DNA of 8,921 bases from Planctomycetota bacterium (GTDB lineage Bacteria; Planctomycetota; UBA1135; GCA-002686595). Shown piece after piece: positions 1-7,176 of the stretch (positions are counted from its first letter, which is position 1; the number at the start of each line of letters is the position of its first letter). Made by a program: the position numbers and the translations under genes. The notes below the pieces were generated by a model. The model had not been told where the DNA came from. It saw nothing but the letters and a program-made list of their open reading frames with translations, and searched no databases. The stretch spans positions 1-8,921 of the forward strand of contig JAJDES010000276.1 of assembly GCA_029259675.1 (NCBI GenBank), given 5' to 3'.

Positions 1-275
1 TCGGCGGCCACCTGGCTCCCGCCGTGTCCAAGCACCTCAAGGGACTGGCCGCCAAGGACCAGGTCATTTGCGTTTCGCACCTGGCGCCCATCGCCGCCGG
101 CGCCGACCACCATCTCAAAGTGAGCAAGAAAGTCGTCAAGGGCCGCTCCAGCACCCAAGTCGTCGAACTTGGCGGCGACGAGCGCGTGGTCGAAATCGCC
201 GACATGATCGGCGGCGGCTCCTCCCACGCCACCGCCCGCGCCGAAGCCCGCCGCCTGATCGGCAAGACCAGCTAG
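1..275 (+). CDS. recN: DNA repair protein RecN, C-terminal end (5' truncated by window)
   Basis: RecN is an SMC-like ABC ATPase of recombinational double-strand break repair in the cytoplasm. Only the last 90 or so codons are present; the frame is open from base 3 to the TAG at 273-275. The visible part starts at GGHLAPAV, the segment that follows the Walker B/D-loop (family pattern DEIDAxxGG). It continues with the H-loop segment QVICVSHLAPIAAGADHH, then the family's closing pattern of a Thr-containing strand, ERVVEIADMIGG and a final helix with A-x-A-R-R-L. The His in VSHL is the expected ABC H-loop histidine. The GTG at 24 is internal, not the start. The gene ends 251 nt before the next one, so it may be a separate transcription unit. 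Identity rests on the well-conserved C-terminal ATPase lobe. Confidence 0.9.
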   Translation, partial: GGHLAPAVSKHLKGLAAKDQVICVSHLAPIAAGADHHLKVSKKVVKGRSSTQVVELGGDERVVEIADMIGGGSSHATARAEARRLIGKTS

Positions 276-526
276 TTTGCTTTTGTTTGAGCTCGCCGGC
301 GCGAGGGGGGCATGGGTTTGCGGGGATCCCTGCGGACAGAATTGAGGTTCGCGCGTTTCTGTGGGCAATGATTCCGGGACACGAATTCCATCGCGCCGAC
401 CCGCGCCGCATGGCCCCAGGAGCTCGAAAACCTGCATGGAGGCGGTTCAGTCGCTATTCTGTTCCGCCCATTTTCGCCCCGATCGCCTCCCAACCAGGCA
501 CTTGGAGCGAATTTGAGGTAGTCAGC
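276..526. other. Spacer between recN and manA
   Basis: No gene is supported here. A T-rich stretch (274-288) follows the recN stop, then a small hairpin with arms CTCGC (292-296) and GCGAG (301-305) around CGGC. There is no T-run after the hairpin, so it is not a canonical terminator. A long upstream extension of the manA frame runs through this spacer and into recN, but its predicted peptide is Arg/Pro/His-rich and looks non-coding. I could not find a convincing -35/-10 pair. Confidence 0.5.
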
Positions 527-1570
527 ATGTCCATGAAATTCGACCGACCCATTCGCTTCAAGCACCTCGCCCTAGACAAAGTCTGGGGTGGTCGCGGGCT
601 TGAGGATTGCCCGGGCTTGGAATTGCCGGAGGGCCAGAAAATCGGTGAGGTCTGGGAGGTTGTCGATCGCTCGGGCGAGAATTCGGAAGCGGCGGAAGGC
701 GCCGAGGCCGGGCTCAGCTTGCGCGAATTGATGCGGGCCGATGCGAAGGCGATCTTGGGCTCGGTTAATGCGAATGAGCGCGGCTACTTTCCGTTGCTCG
801 TGAAGTTCATCGACGCTGCGAAAGCTTTGTCGATTCAAGTGCATCCCAATGATGAATCCGCCCTGCGCATGGGGCCGGAGGCGGAGGCCAAGACGGAAGC
901 TTGGTACATCCTCAGCGCTACAGATGACGCCGTGATTTATGCCGGGATAAAGCCGGATACCGATCCTGAGGAGTTTGCACGGGTGGCGCGCAGCGGCAAA
1001 TCAGTTGCGCACTTGATGCAGAGCTGGCCCGTGAACGCCGGCGATTGTTTTTTGATTGAAGGCGGCACCGTGCACGCGATTGGCGGCGGAGTAGTGCTGT
1101 TGGAGGTTCAGCAAAACTCCGACACGACCTATCGCATTTACGATTGGGATCGCGAACCCGAAGAGGGCGTCGTCCGCGAGATGCATGTGGAAGAGGCCTT
1201 GGCCGTTGCGCGCATGGCGCCGATTGCCGGGCCCTCAAAAATGAAGTCTGGTCTCGGTCGGCAAGTCTTGGTTGAGACGGCCTACTTTTCGATGGCTGCT
1301 ATCGCGCTAGCCGGCCACTCTTCCGAACAGTCTTCCGGAACCGAATCACAGGCATCAAATATTGCTGTAGAGTGCTTTGAACAGCCGTTTAGCGATAGTT
1401 TTCGAATTTACACAGTCACGTCCGGTTGTGCCGAATTCACTTCGAATTCAGGCCATACGACCTTATTCAAGCGCGGAGACACCTGGCTCATTCCCGCCGC
1501 CTTGGGCAGTTATCGCATCGCATCCCGCGACGGCGAGTGCACCCTGGTTGAAATTGGGCCCGGAGCTTGA
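527..1570 (+). CDS. manA: Type I mannose-6-phosphate isomerase
   Basis: Interconverts mannose-6-phosphate and fructose-6-phosphate in the cytoplasm, linking glycolysis to GDP-mannose and surface polysaccharide synthesis. The product is 347 aa, close to the short bacterial (Bacillus-type) form. Visible family marks are KVWGG near residue 20, IGEVWEVV (39-46), LLVKFIDAAKALSIQVHPND (90-109), TEAWYIL (123-129), GTVHAIGGG (180-188) and TYRIYDWDR (201-209). Expected zinc ligands are Q104, H106, E124 and H183, and R203 is the likely active-site arginine. The C-terminal third is a second cupin-like domain and is less conserved. The ATG at 527 is chosen because GAGG (515-518) lies 8 nt upstream and the family similarity begins right after it; a second ATG is two codons downstream. 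The pseudouridine synthase gene follows after 5 nt, so the two are probably co-transcribed. Confidence 0.92.
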   Translation: MSMKFDRPIRFKHLALDKVWGGRGLEDCPGLELPEGQKIGEVWEVVDRSGENSEAAEGAEAGLSLRELMRADAKAILGSVNANERGYFPLLVKFIDAAKALSIQVHPNDESALRMGPEAEAKTEAWYILSATDDAVIYAGIKPDTDPEEFARVARSGKSVAHLMQSWPVNAGDCFLIEGGTVHAIGGGVVLLEVQQNSDTTYRIYDWDREPEEGVVREMHVEEALAVARMAPIAGPSKMKSGLGRQVLVETAYFSMAAIALAGHSSEQSSGTESQASNIAVECFEQPFSDSFRIYTVTSGCAEFTSNSGHTTLFKRGDTWLIPAALGSYRIASRDGECTLVEIGPGA

Positions 1571-1575
1571 GATCA

Positions 1576-2538
1576 ATGGCGGGTAAGAAACAGCAGGGCG
1601 GCAAGGGCCACTCCATTCCCCGGGAGAGTGTGGGCGAAGTAAGGCTCAACAAGTTGTTGGCCGACAACGGTTTCGCATCGCGGCGCGGTTCCGACGCATT
1701 GATCGCCGATGGAAAGGTGATGATTGACGGCAACATCGTCACCACTTTGGGCACCAAGGTCGATCCCGCGCTGCAGCGCGTGGAAGTTGACGGCGTCGTG
1801 ATTAAGGCCAGGCCCCAGCGCCGGCGCTACTATCTATTGAACAAGCCAGCCGGCGTAGTTTGCACCAACGAGGAGCGTGAGACGCGCAAGCGTGCGGTGG
1901 ACCTGATTTCCGATCGAGAGCGCGGTCGGATCTTTACGGTGGGCCGCTTGGATGAGGACACACTGGGGCTTGTGCTTTTGACCAGTGACGGTGAGTTCGC
2001 GAATAAGGTCATGCACCCGCGCTATGGGATTCCCAAGACCTACCAAGCCAAGGTGGAGGGGCGCATCGACGATGATTCCCTAACTCGGATTCGCGAGGGT
2101 GTCTTCTTGGCGGAAGGTCGTACCACAGGCGCGCGCGTCGTCGTTCAGCGCCGGGGGCCCAAGCTCTCCACGATTCTCATCACGATTTGGGAGGGCAAGA
2201 ACCGCGAAGTGCGGCGAGTATTCGCACGCTTTGGATTTAAGGTGCTTTCCCTGCGCCGAGTTCGGATTGGACCGATCACAGATCGCCGCTTGGCCGTTGG
2301 CCATTGGCGACCGCTGACTAAGCTAGAAGTGCAGGAATTGATGGATATGGCCGCAACACCCCCGGAGCAGCGCGTGGACTCGGAGTTGTCGGGCAGCGGC
2401 CGCAGCTCCAGTCGCGGCGTTGCCCGCAACGCCGGGCGCGGGCCGCGCTCTCACGCCAGCGGCCAGCGTCGATTCGGCGGCGGCGGCGGCAGTGGGCGGG
2501 GGCGCGGACGCACTGCGGGCAGGGGGCGTCGCTCTTGA
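1576..2538 (+). CDS. RsuA/RluB-family pseudouridine synthase with Gly/Arg-rich tail
   Basis: Isomerises a specific uridine in rRNA to pseudouridine during ribosome assembly. The product is 320 aa. An S4 RNA-binding domain lies at about 22-70 (RLNKLLADNGFASRRGSDALI). The catalytic domain contains YYLLNKPAGVV (85-95), GRLDEDTLGLVLLTSDGE (123-140) with catalytic Asp126, KTYQAKVEG (154-162) and EGKNREVRRVF (206-216), the usual RsuA/RluB/RluE/RluF pattern. The RluB-type 23S rRNA target is most likely, but the exact uridine cannot be read from sequence. Residues from about 265 to the end form a low-complexity Gly/Arg/Ser tail, probably disordered and RNA-binding. The ATG at 1576 has GGAG at 1562-1565 inside the end of manA; a TTG at 1567 is an alternative start three codons upstream. 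The stop overlaps the start of the next gene by 4 nt. Confidence 0.9.
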   Translation: MAGKKQQGGKGHSIPRESVGEVRLNKLLADNGFASRRGSDALIADGKVMIDGNIVTTLGTKVDPALQRVEVDGVVIKARPQRRRYYLLNKPAGVVCTNEERETRKRAVDLISDRERGRIFTVGRLDEDTLGLVLLTSDGEFANKVMHPRYGIPKTYQAKVEGRIDDDSLTRIREGVFLAEGRTTGARVVVQRRGPKLSTILITIWEGKNREVRRVFARFGFKVLSLRRVRIGPITDRRLAVGHWRPLTKLEVQELMDMAATPPEQRVDSELSGSGRSSSRGVARNAGRGPRSHASGQRRFGGGGGSGRGRGRTAGRGRRS

Positions 2539-3959
2539 GTGCCTTCAGGCAGCTTGGTTCGCTATGGCGAAAGGCCCCGAGCGGGCGCGATGCGCACGTC
2601 CCGAACTTAGTGGGTTTGAGCGCCCAGGGTCGCGCGGGTGCGAAGGGCAAGTCCGCAAAGGGCGCCGGATCTGTTTTGCGCGGAGGGGCCCAGGTTCACG
2701 AGCACTACCTGCGCAATGGGATGCAGGTCTTGTTGCTGGAGCGTCACTCCGATCCCGTCGTCGCGGCGTTGATGTTTTATCGCGTCGGTTCGAGGGATGA
2801 ATCCGATCGCGAATCCGGTATTTCGCACTTCCTTGAGCACATGATGTTCAAGGGCAGCAAGCGTTTCGGCAAGGGTGAGGTCGATCGGTTGACGACCGAG
2901 CTCGGCGGTCACAACAACGCCTTCACCAGCAACGATCACACCGCCTATTGGTTTGAACTCGCTGCCGACAGGTGGGAAACGGCGCTCGAAATCGAAGCCG
3001 ATCGGATGTGCAACTTGAAGCTCCATCCGCTTGAATTCGAAGCGGAGAAGGCCGTTGTGCTGGACGAATTGGCCATGGGTGAGGACGACCCATGGCGCGT
3101 GCTCGCCAGACGCGTGCAGGCTTCTATCTTCAAGCGCCACGCCTACCGCAATCCGATCATCGGATACGCCGATACCCTGCGCAGCATGACGGCCGACGAC
3201 ATGCACCGCTTTTATCGCAAGTGGTATCGCCCGCAGAATGCGACTTTGGTCCTCAGCGGCGACTTTCAACCGGGTGCGGCCTTGAAGAAGGTGCGCAAAC
3301 ACTTTGGTTCGATCGAAGGCGGATCCCCCGAGCCCCGCGCTGCGCGCTTCGCGGATCTCCTGGAAGAACCCTGCGGCGAGGCGCGCATCAACATGCGCTG
3401 GGATGATCCTGCCACGCGGATTTGCATGGCTTGGCCCTCGGGGCCCGTTTGCAGCGACGATGACTACACCTTGGATGTCGTCTCCACGATTCTCACCAGC
3501 GGTCGTTTGGCGCGCCTGCAGCGCAAGCTGGTACTCGACGGTGGACTGGCCAGCATGATTTCGTCCAGCAATGACACGCGCGTGGACACGGGGCTCTTTT
3601 GGTTCTTTGCCGAATGTGCCCACGGGGTTGATGCGGGGCTGGTGGAGGCCGCAATCGACCAGGAATTGCAACGCTTGATAGACGAACCCGTCAGCAGACA
3701 AGAGTTGAATCGCGCGCGATCAATGCTTACGGCTTCCGAGGCCTACGACTCAGAAACCGTTTCGGATTTAGCCGAGGAAGTCGGCGGGTATGCTGTGGAT
3801 TCCGATTGGCGCATGGCCTTGGATGGTGGTGAACGGCACGCAAAGGTGACGGCCGCCAAGATTCGCGATTGTGTTGCGCGACTGCTCAATCCCGAGCGCC
3901 GAGTCGTCGGTATTTCTAAGCCGGCCATGGATCCGAATCGTTTGGAGCGCAGCCATTGA
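2535..3959 (+). CDS. M16B-family zinc metallopeptidase, catalytic subunit
   Basis: Processing-peptidase-like enzyme of the pitrilysin/insulinase clan. The product is 474 aa. The inverted zinc motif HFLEH is present (H98, E101, H102), in the context GISHFLEHMMFKGS, and the third ligand is probably E178 in VVLDEL, 76 residues after H102. Other family blocks are GGHNNAFTSNDHTAYWFEL (124-142) and RFYRKWYRPQNATLVLSGD in the middle. The second half is the inactive C-terminal M16 domain, ending in a typical RRVVGIS strand. It has RLQRKLVLDGGLASMI where active-pair partners carry an R...Y substrate-binding pair, so that pair seems lost here. No signal peptide is seen, so it is probably cytoplasmic. 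The start is uncertain: TTG 2535 overlaps the previous TGA and has AGGGGG (2521-2526) 8 nt upstream, while a GTG at 2610 would drop 25 residues of a basic leader without family similarity. The M16 domain itself begins near residue 55. Confidence 0.88.
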   Translation: MSAFRQLGSLWRKAPSGRDAHVPNLVGLSAQGRAGAKGKSAKGAGSVLRGGAQVHEHYLRNGMQVLLLERHSDPVVAALMFYRVGSRDESDRESGISHFLEHMMFKGSKRFGKGEVDRLTTELGGHNNAFTSNDHTAYWFELAADRWETALEIEADRMCNLKLHPLEFEAEKAVVLDELAMGEDDPWRVLARRVQASIFKRHAYRNPIIGYADTLRSMTADDMHRFYRKWYRPQNATLVLSGDFQPGAALKKVRKHFGSIEGGSPEPRAARFADLLEEPCGEARINMRWDDPATRICMAWPSGPVCSDDDYTLDVVSTILTSGRLARLQRKLVLDGGLASMISSSNDTRVDTGLFWFFAECAHGVDAGLVEAAIDQELQRLIDEPVSRQELNRARSMLTASEAYDSETVSDLAEEVGGYAVDSDWRMALDGGERHAKVTAAKIRDCVARLLNPERRVVGISKPAMDPNRLERSH

Positions 3960-5314
3960 GGGACTCGCGATTGAATCAGAATCAGCCGTTGTCAGGATCC
4001 GAATTGAATCTTCGCGATAAGAAGATCCCCACGCCTTCGCTTCCGGTCGAAAGTTTTGAACTCGCTTGCGGGGCGACGTTACTGGTGAATCCCCGGCCGG
4101 GTGCGCCAGTGACAGCTGTGCAAGTGCATCTGCGCGGCGGGCATTCCCTGGATCCGAGCGGACTTGAGGGCCTGGCTTACTTGACCGGAACGCTCTTGGA
4201 TCAAGGCACGAGTGCGCATACTGAAGAAGGCTTGGCCAGCCTGCTGGAGCCTGCGGGCGGGAGTTTGCAAGGTGACGCAAACGGCTTGTCCGGCAGTATC
4301 GCGAGCAGCAAATGGAAGCTCTTGCTCGATCTGCTCAGTGAGGTGCTCCAGGATCCGATTTATCCCAAGGACAAGGTGGAGCGCCAACGCACGCGCTTGC
4401 TGGACCGCCTGCGAGTTGAAGCCAATGATCACCGCACCCAGGCGGCCCGGCTATTTCGTCAACTTGTCTATGGGCAACACTGGCTGGGCCGGCCTTCCTA
4501 CGGATCGTTTGACTCGGTAGCGGCAATCAAGCGCCGTGATTTGATCAACTTTCACAAGAAAAACTGGTGTGCATCCAGGGCCGTGATCGCCATTTGCGGT
4601 GATTTGGATCCGCAAGCCGTTCAGCGCTACTTGAATCGCAAATTGAAGGGCTGGAAAACGGGCAGCAATCCCAAGCGAACAGAGATCGAAGTCCCCAAGC
4701 CGGCGGCGCGAGTGGAAGTCTTCAGCTCCGAGCGCAAGCAGGTGCATGTCTACCTGGGACACCTGGGAATCTGCCGCACCGATCCACGCTATCCCGCATT
4801 GGTGGTGATGGACCACATCTTGGGTACCGGGCCGGGCTTCACCAATCGCATTTGCAAGAGTCTGCGCGACGAGCAGGGTCTCGCTTATTCGGTGCATGCG
4901 GACATTCACAGTTCCGCAGGCGTTTTCCCCGGCACCTTCACGGCTTACATCGGAACGTCACCGGAAAACTTGGAACCGGCCTTGGCGGGATTCCTGATGG
5001 AAATTCGACGCATTCGCGACGAGCTAGTGAGTCCGGCTGAGTTGGAGTTGGTCAAGCAGTACCTATTGGGTTCCTTCGCGTTGGGTTTTGAACGCGCTAC
5101 GCGACGTGTGGGCTACATGGTGAGCGCCTATCGCTACGGACTTCCCGCCGACAACTTGGAACGCGTCCCGGCCCAATATGCTGCGGTAACCGACAAGGAC
5201 GTTCGGGCGGCAGCTGAAGCTTGCTTGCAACCCAAATTGTGTTGCCTGGCGGTCGGGGGCCCTGTGGATAAGCGCAAGGTCGCGCGGGCGTTGAAGCGGG
5301 CCCAGGCAAACTAG
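3956..5314 (+). CDS. M16B-family protein without zinc site, partner subunit
   Basis: Second M16 protein, 452 aa with the TTG start. The fold marks are clear: GGHSLDPSGLEGLAYLTGTL (61-80), the TLLDQGT segment, YGQHWLGRPSYGS in the middle, AVIAICGDLDP (209-219), and the C-terminal block GPGFTNRICKSLRDEQGLAY (292-311) followed by a Gly-rich strand ending FTAYIGT. Aligned to its neighbour, the HxxEH motif is replaced by YLTGT (75-79), so it cannot bind the catalytic zinc. It keeps the RDEQGLAY block in the C-terminal domain, which the neighbour has lost. In known heterodimeric bacterial M16B enzymes this is the substrate-binding subunit. The TTG at 3956 overlaps the preceding TGA and has GGAG (3944-3947) 8 nt upstream; a TTG at 3971 behind GAGGGA (3958-3963) is an equally reasonable start. 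No signal peptide is seen. Last gene of the apparent operon. Confidence 0.88.
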   Translation: MRDSRLNQNQPLSGSELNLRDKKIPTPSLPVESFELACGATLLVNPRPGAPVTAVQVHLRGGHSLDPSGLEGLAYLTGTLLDQGTSAHTEEGLASLLEPAGGSLQGDANGLSGSIASSKWKLLLDLLSEVLQDPIYPKDKVERQRTRLLDRLRVEANDHRTQAARLFRQLVYGQHWLGRPSYGSFDSVAAIKRRDLINFHKKNWCASRAVIAICGDLDPQAVQRYLNRKLKGWKTGSNPKRTEIEVPKPAARVEVFSSERKQVHVYLGHLGICRTDPRYPALVVMDHILGTGPGFTNRICKSLRDEQGLAYSVHADIHSSAGVFPGTFTAYIGTSPENLEPALAGFLMEIRRIRDELVSPAELELVKQYLLGSFALGFERATRRVGYMVSAYRYGLPADNLERVPAQYAAVTDKDVRAAAEACLQPKLCCLAVGGPVDKRKVARALKRAQAN

Positions 5315-5536
5315 GGCGGGCTGCCGCACGCGAGCTTGCAAGCGCGCGGGTGGGGACCAGCCTCCGAGGATTTGCATAGGGGCCCGCGAAACAGATTGCG
5401 ATTTGTGACGCAGCGCGGCCCAGCACCGAATTCGATTGGGCTGAGGCCTTTCTATTCAATTGCGGAATGGGCGCTACGACCCTCGCGCAGATTGGGAACT
5501 GACTATGTTGCGTGGTGTTTTTCGTCAGGGTTCGTG

Positions 5537-5579
5537 CGCTTCTAGGGCAGGATGCCCTGCTGAGCAGCAGGGAAGAGCG
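5537..5579 (+). repeat. Overlapping, mutually exclusive hairpins
   Basis: AGGGCA (5544-5549) can pair with TGCCCT (5553-5558) around GGA, or CCCTGCT (5555-5561) can pair with AGCAGGG (5566-5572) around GAGC. Both cannot form at once because they share CCCT. Outer bases CGCTTC (5537-5542) can pair with GAAGAGCG (5572-5579) if two bases bulge. This resembles a switching or attenuator-type arrangement, but no T-run or known riboswitch core is seen. Confidence 0.4.
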
Positions 5580-5593
5580 ATTCGAGCGTGATC

Positions 5594-5626
5594 GGGCAGG
5601 CGGGGCTCGATTTGGAGGGCCTGCTC
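5594..5626 (+). repeat. Imperfect 8-bp inverted repeat
   Basis: GGGCAGGC (5594-5601) pairs with GCCTGCTC (5619-5626) with one G-U pair and a 17-nt loop. The GGGCAGG word also occurs in the hairpin about 50 nt upstream (5545-5551). Function unknown. Confidence 0.3.
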
Positions 5627-5946
5627 CATCGGTGCGAGCATGTAAGTTGATTGCACAGAAGCGGTTGGGCGCCTCCAAAGGGCACTGAGCACCACGCAAG
5701 TTAGTCAGTTCACAATCCTTGAATCCAAGTGGCTGATTGGAGGGTAGCGCGGATTCCTCAGGGCAATGGATGGCCGATTGAGGGTCCTCAAATCTCGTCG
5801 GGGCGCATTGGACATCCTCAAAAGCGGCGATTCTGGCCCCTGTGGGGGCATGAAAGGCGGATGGGGAATTTTCCTGAGAATGACCGCCGGCTCCGGAATC
5901 TTTGTGCCCTTGAAGCGCACTGGACTGTTTCCCGCGTCTGAACCGC

Positions 5947-5963
5947 TCCCCAAGGCTTGGGGA
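5947..5963. repeat. 17-bp palindrome, operator-like or hairpin
   Basis: TCCCCAA and TTGGGGA form perfect 7-bp arms around GGC. It lies 83 nt upstream of the ATG of the secreted protein gene. No T-run follows, so a terminator is unlikely; a repressor/activator site or a 5'-UTR hairpin are the options. Both are inference. Confidence 0.4.
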
Positions 5964-6046
5964 TTGCTAAATTGTCCGCCGGGATTGAGGGCGCAAGGGG
6001 CCGACAATCCGCCCCACCACAAAATCAAAGTACGGAGATTCGAAAA

Positions 6047-7072
6047 ATGAATACGAGGCGTTGCACGATCTGGACTGCCCTGGCTATCCCCACGGGGCTG
6101 TGCCTGGCATTTGCCCTGCCGGCGGACCGGGTCGCGGTGGCTCCCGAAAAGGGCCGGGAGCTATCCAAGTCTTTTGGCGTAGAAGTGTCCTTGGCCGTTG
6201 ATGATTTGGTCCTTTTGATGGGCGGCAATGAAATGCCGGTTCCGTTGGATCAGATGGAGCTTGACTTTTCCTACGCACTCGACGTTTTGGACGAGTACAA
6301 GGAAGTAGAAGAGGGACGCATTACGGAGCTTGTCCGCAATTACGAGTCCGTAGGCTTTTCATACGAGAGCCCGGATGACAGCGGCGAGGAAAGCCTGGAT
6401 GAGCTTGAGGGCAAGTCCGTCCGCTTCACATGGAACGAAGAGGATTCCGGTTATGACCGGGCCTTCGCGGACGGCGACGACGAAGAGGACCTTTTGAAGG
6501 CCTTGGCCGCAGAGCTTGAGATGCGCGCCATGCTGCCGGAGGACGAAGTGACCAGTGGTGACAGCTGGGAAGTCGCGCTTTCAGATCTCTCGTCTATTTT
6601 TGCTCCCGGTTGGGATCCGGAGGGCGCTGCCGCCATGACTGAGGATGACGCGGAAGTTCCCGCGGCCATGATGGATATGTGGGCCGAGCAATTCGCCGAC
6701 GCCAACATGACTTGCACCTACCGCGGTCGCCGCGAAGACGGTCTCGGAGTGATCGCCCTCAGCATGGAAATTACGCCGACCTTGGACTTGGCCGATGCCA
6801 TGATGGAAATCATGGCTGCAAGTGGTGAAGACCTTGGCGATACCCAGATTGATGACCTTTCATTGGATCTGGAAATGACCGGTGACGGCGAATTGCTTTG
6901 GAACTTTGAGCAAAGCCGTTTCGAAAGCCTTGAACTGAGTGGTGAGCTGCTCGCCGATCTCTACGGAGTCGTCAATGTGGACAATCAAGGCATGGTCATG
7001 GACTTCGAAGCCGAAGCCTCGATGACGATGGAGTACTCCATCTCGGCCAGCGCCGAAGAAGCCAGCGAGTAA
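6047..7072 (+). CDS. Secreted acidic protein of unknown function
   Basis: I do not recognise a named family. The product is 341 aa. An N-terminal signal peptide is visible: basic MNTRR, then a hydrophobic stretch to about residue 24, with likely cleavage near AFA (21-23) or a few residues later. There is no lipobox, since Cys19 is preceded by Leu. The mature part is strongly acidic and Met-rich, with no transmembrane helix or coiled coil. A recognisable stretch is GKSVRFTWNEEDSGY (122-136), then an acidic helix and RAMLPEDEVTSGDSWEVAL (160-178). The second half (about 220-335) looks like alternating beta strands with repeated LxLxxE patterns, ending in MEYSISASAEEASE. The ATG at 6047 has GGAGA (6034-6038) 8 nt upstream and starts the signal peptide; an earlier in-frame start at 5957 adds residues with no such feature. 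Gene order gives no clue to function, since it is preceded by the gene-poor region and followed by a terminator and an intron. Confidence 0.8.
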   Translation: MNTRRCTIWTALAIPTGLCLAFALPADRVAVAPEKGRELSKSFGVEVSLAVDDLVLLMGGNEMPVPLDQMELDFSYALDVLDEYKEVEEGRITELVRNYESVGFSYESPDDSGEESLDELEGKSVRFTWNEEDSGYDRAFADGDDEEDLLKALAAELEMRAMLPEDEVTSGDSWEVALSDLSSIFAPGWDPEGAAAMTEDDAEVPAAMMDMWAEQFADANMTCTYRGRREDGLGVIALSMEITPTLDLADAMMEIMAASGEDLGDTQIDDLSLDLEMTGDGELLWNFEQSRFESLELSGELLADLYGVVNVDNQGMVMDFEAEASMTMEYSISASAEEASE

Positions 7073-7087
7073 TTTGCACTGACTCAG

Positions 7088-7130
7088 ATCCGCTCCGATG
7101 CGGATGCGTACGAGATCGCCAATGATCTTG
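7088..7130 (+). repeat. Two tandem hairpins in the 3' flank of the secreted-protein gene
   Basis: Hairpin one pairs ATCCGC (7088-7093) with GCGGAT (7100-7105) over a 6-nt loop. Hairpin two pairs CGAGATC (7111-7117) with GATCTTG (7124-7130), including one G-U, over GCCAAT. Neither is followed by a T-run. They may stabilise the mRNA 3' end or be part of a longer structured tail. Confidence 0.4.
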
Positions 7131-7137
7131 GAACAAT

Positions 7138-7176
7138 GGGCGGCGACTGGATCCTAGGGGATTCGGTCGCCGCTTT
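7138..7176 (+). terminator. Strong stem-loop with short T-run, likely intrinsic terminator
   Basis: GCGGCGAC (7140-7147) pairs perfectly with GTCGCCGC (7166-7173). Pairing continues inward through TGG/TCG (two G-U pairs) and ATCC/GGAT to a TAGG loop (7155-7158), giving 15 consecutive pairs. Two more G-U pairs (7138-7139 with 7174-7175) extend the base. Only three T's follow (7174-7176) before the intron begins, so the natural T-run may have been cut by the insertion. It sits 65 nt after the stop of the secreted-protein gene. Confidence 0.6.

Larger units (their letters stand above)
5315..6046. other. 732-nt gene-poor region with several inverted repeats
   Basis: No frame on either strand gives a peptide that looks like a protein; the open frames are short or Arg/Pro-rich. 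Immediately after the M16 stop is an imperfect hairpin at 5329-5348 (CGCGAGCT / AGCGCGCG with an A-G mismatch and loop TGCA) that lacks a T-run. Stronger inverted repeats at 5537-5579, 5594-5626 and 5947-5963 are listed separately. The hexamer TCCTCA occurs at 5755, 5785 and 5815, exactly 30 nt apart. The region should hold the promoter of the 6047 gene, but no clear -35/-10 pair was found. Confidence 0.55.

Noticed and set aside
292..305. Hairpin after recN as a terminator
   Set aside because: The stem is 5 bp and no T-run follows on either strand.
68..526. Upstream extension of the mannose-6-phosphate isomerase frame
   Set aside because: It overlaps recN, is Arg/Pro/His-rich without family similarity, and ATG 527 has a good ribosome-binding site.
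2607..3701. Long minus-strand open frame of 364 codons
   Set aside because: It lies antisense to the first M16 gene, whose conserved motifs are clear; such frames are common opposite GC-rich genes.
5097..5699. 200-codon minus-strand frame over the M16 end and the gene-poor region
   Set aside because: Its product is Arg/Pro/Ser-rich, has no recognisable domain and half of it is antisense to a confident gene.
5729..6050. Two overlapping short + strand frames
   Set aside because: The peptides have no domain or signal peptide and no convincing ribosome-binding site; the region is better read as non-coding.
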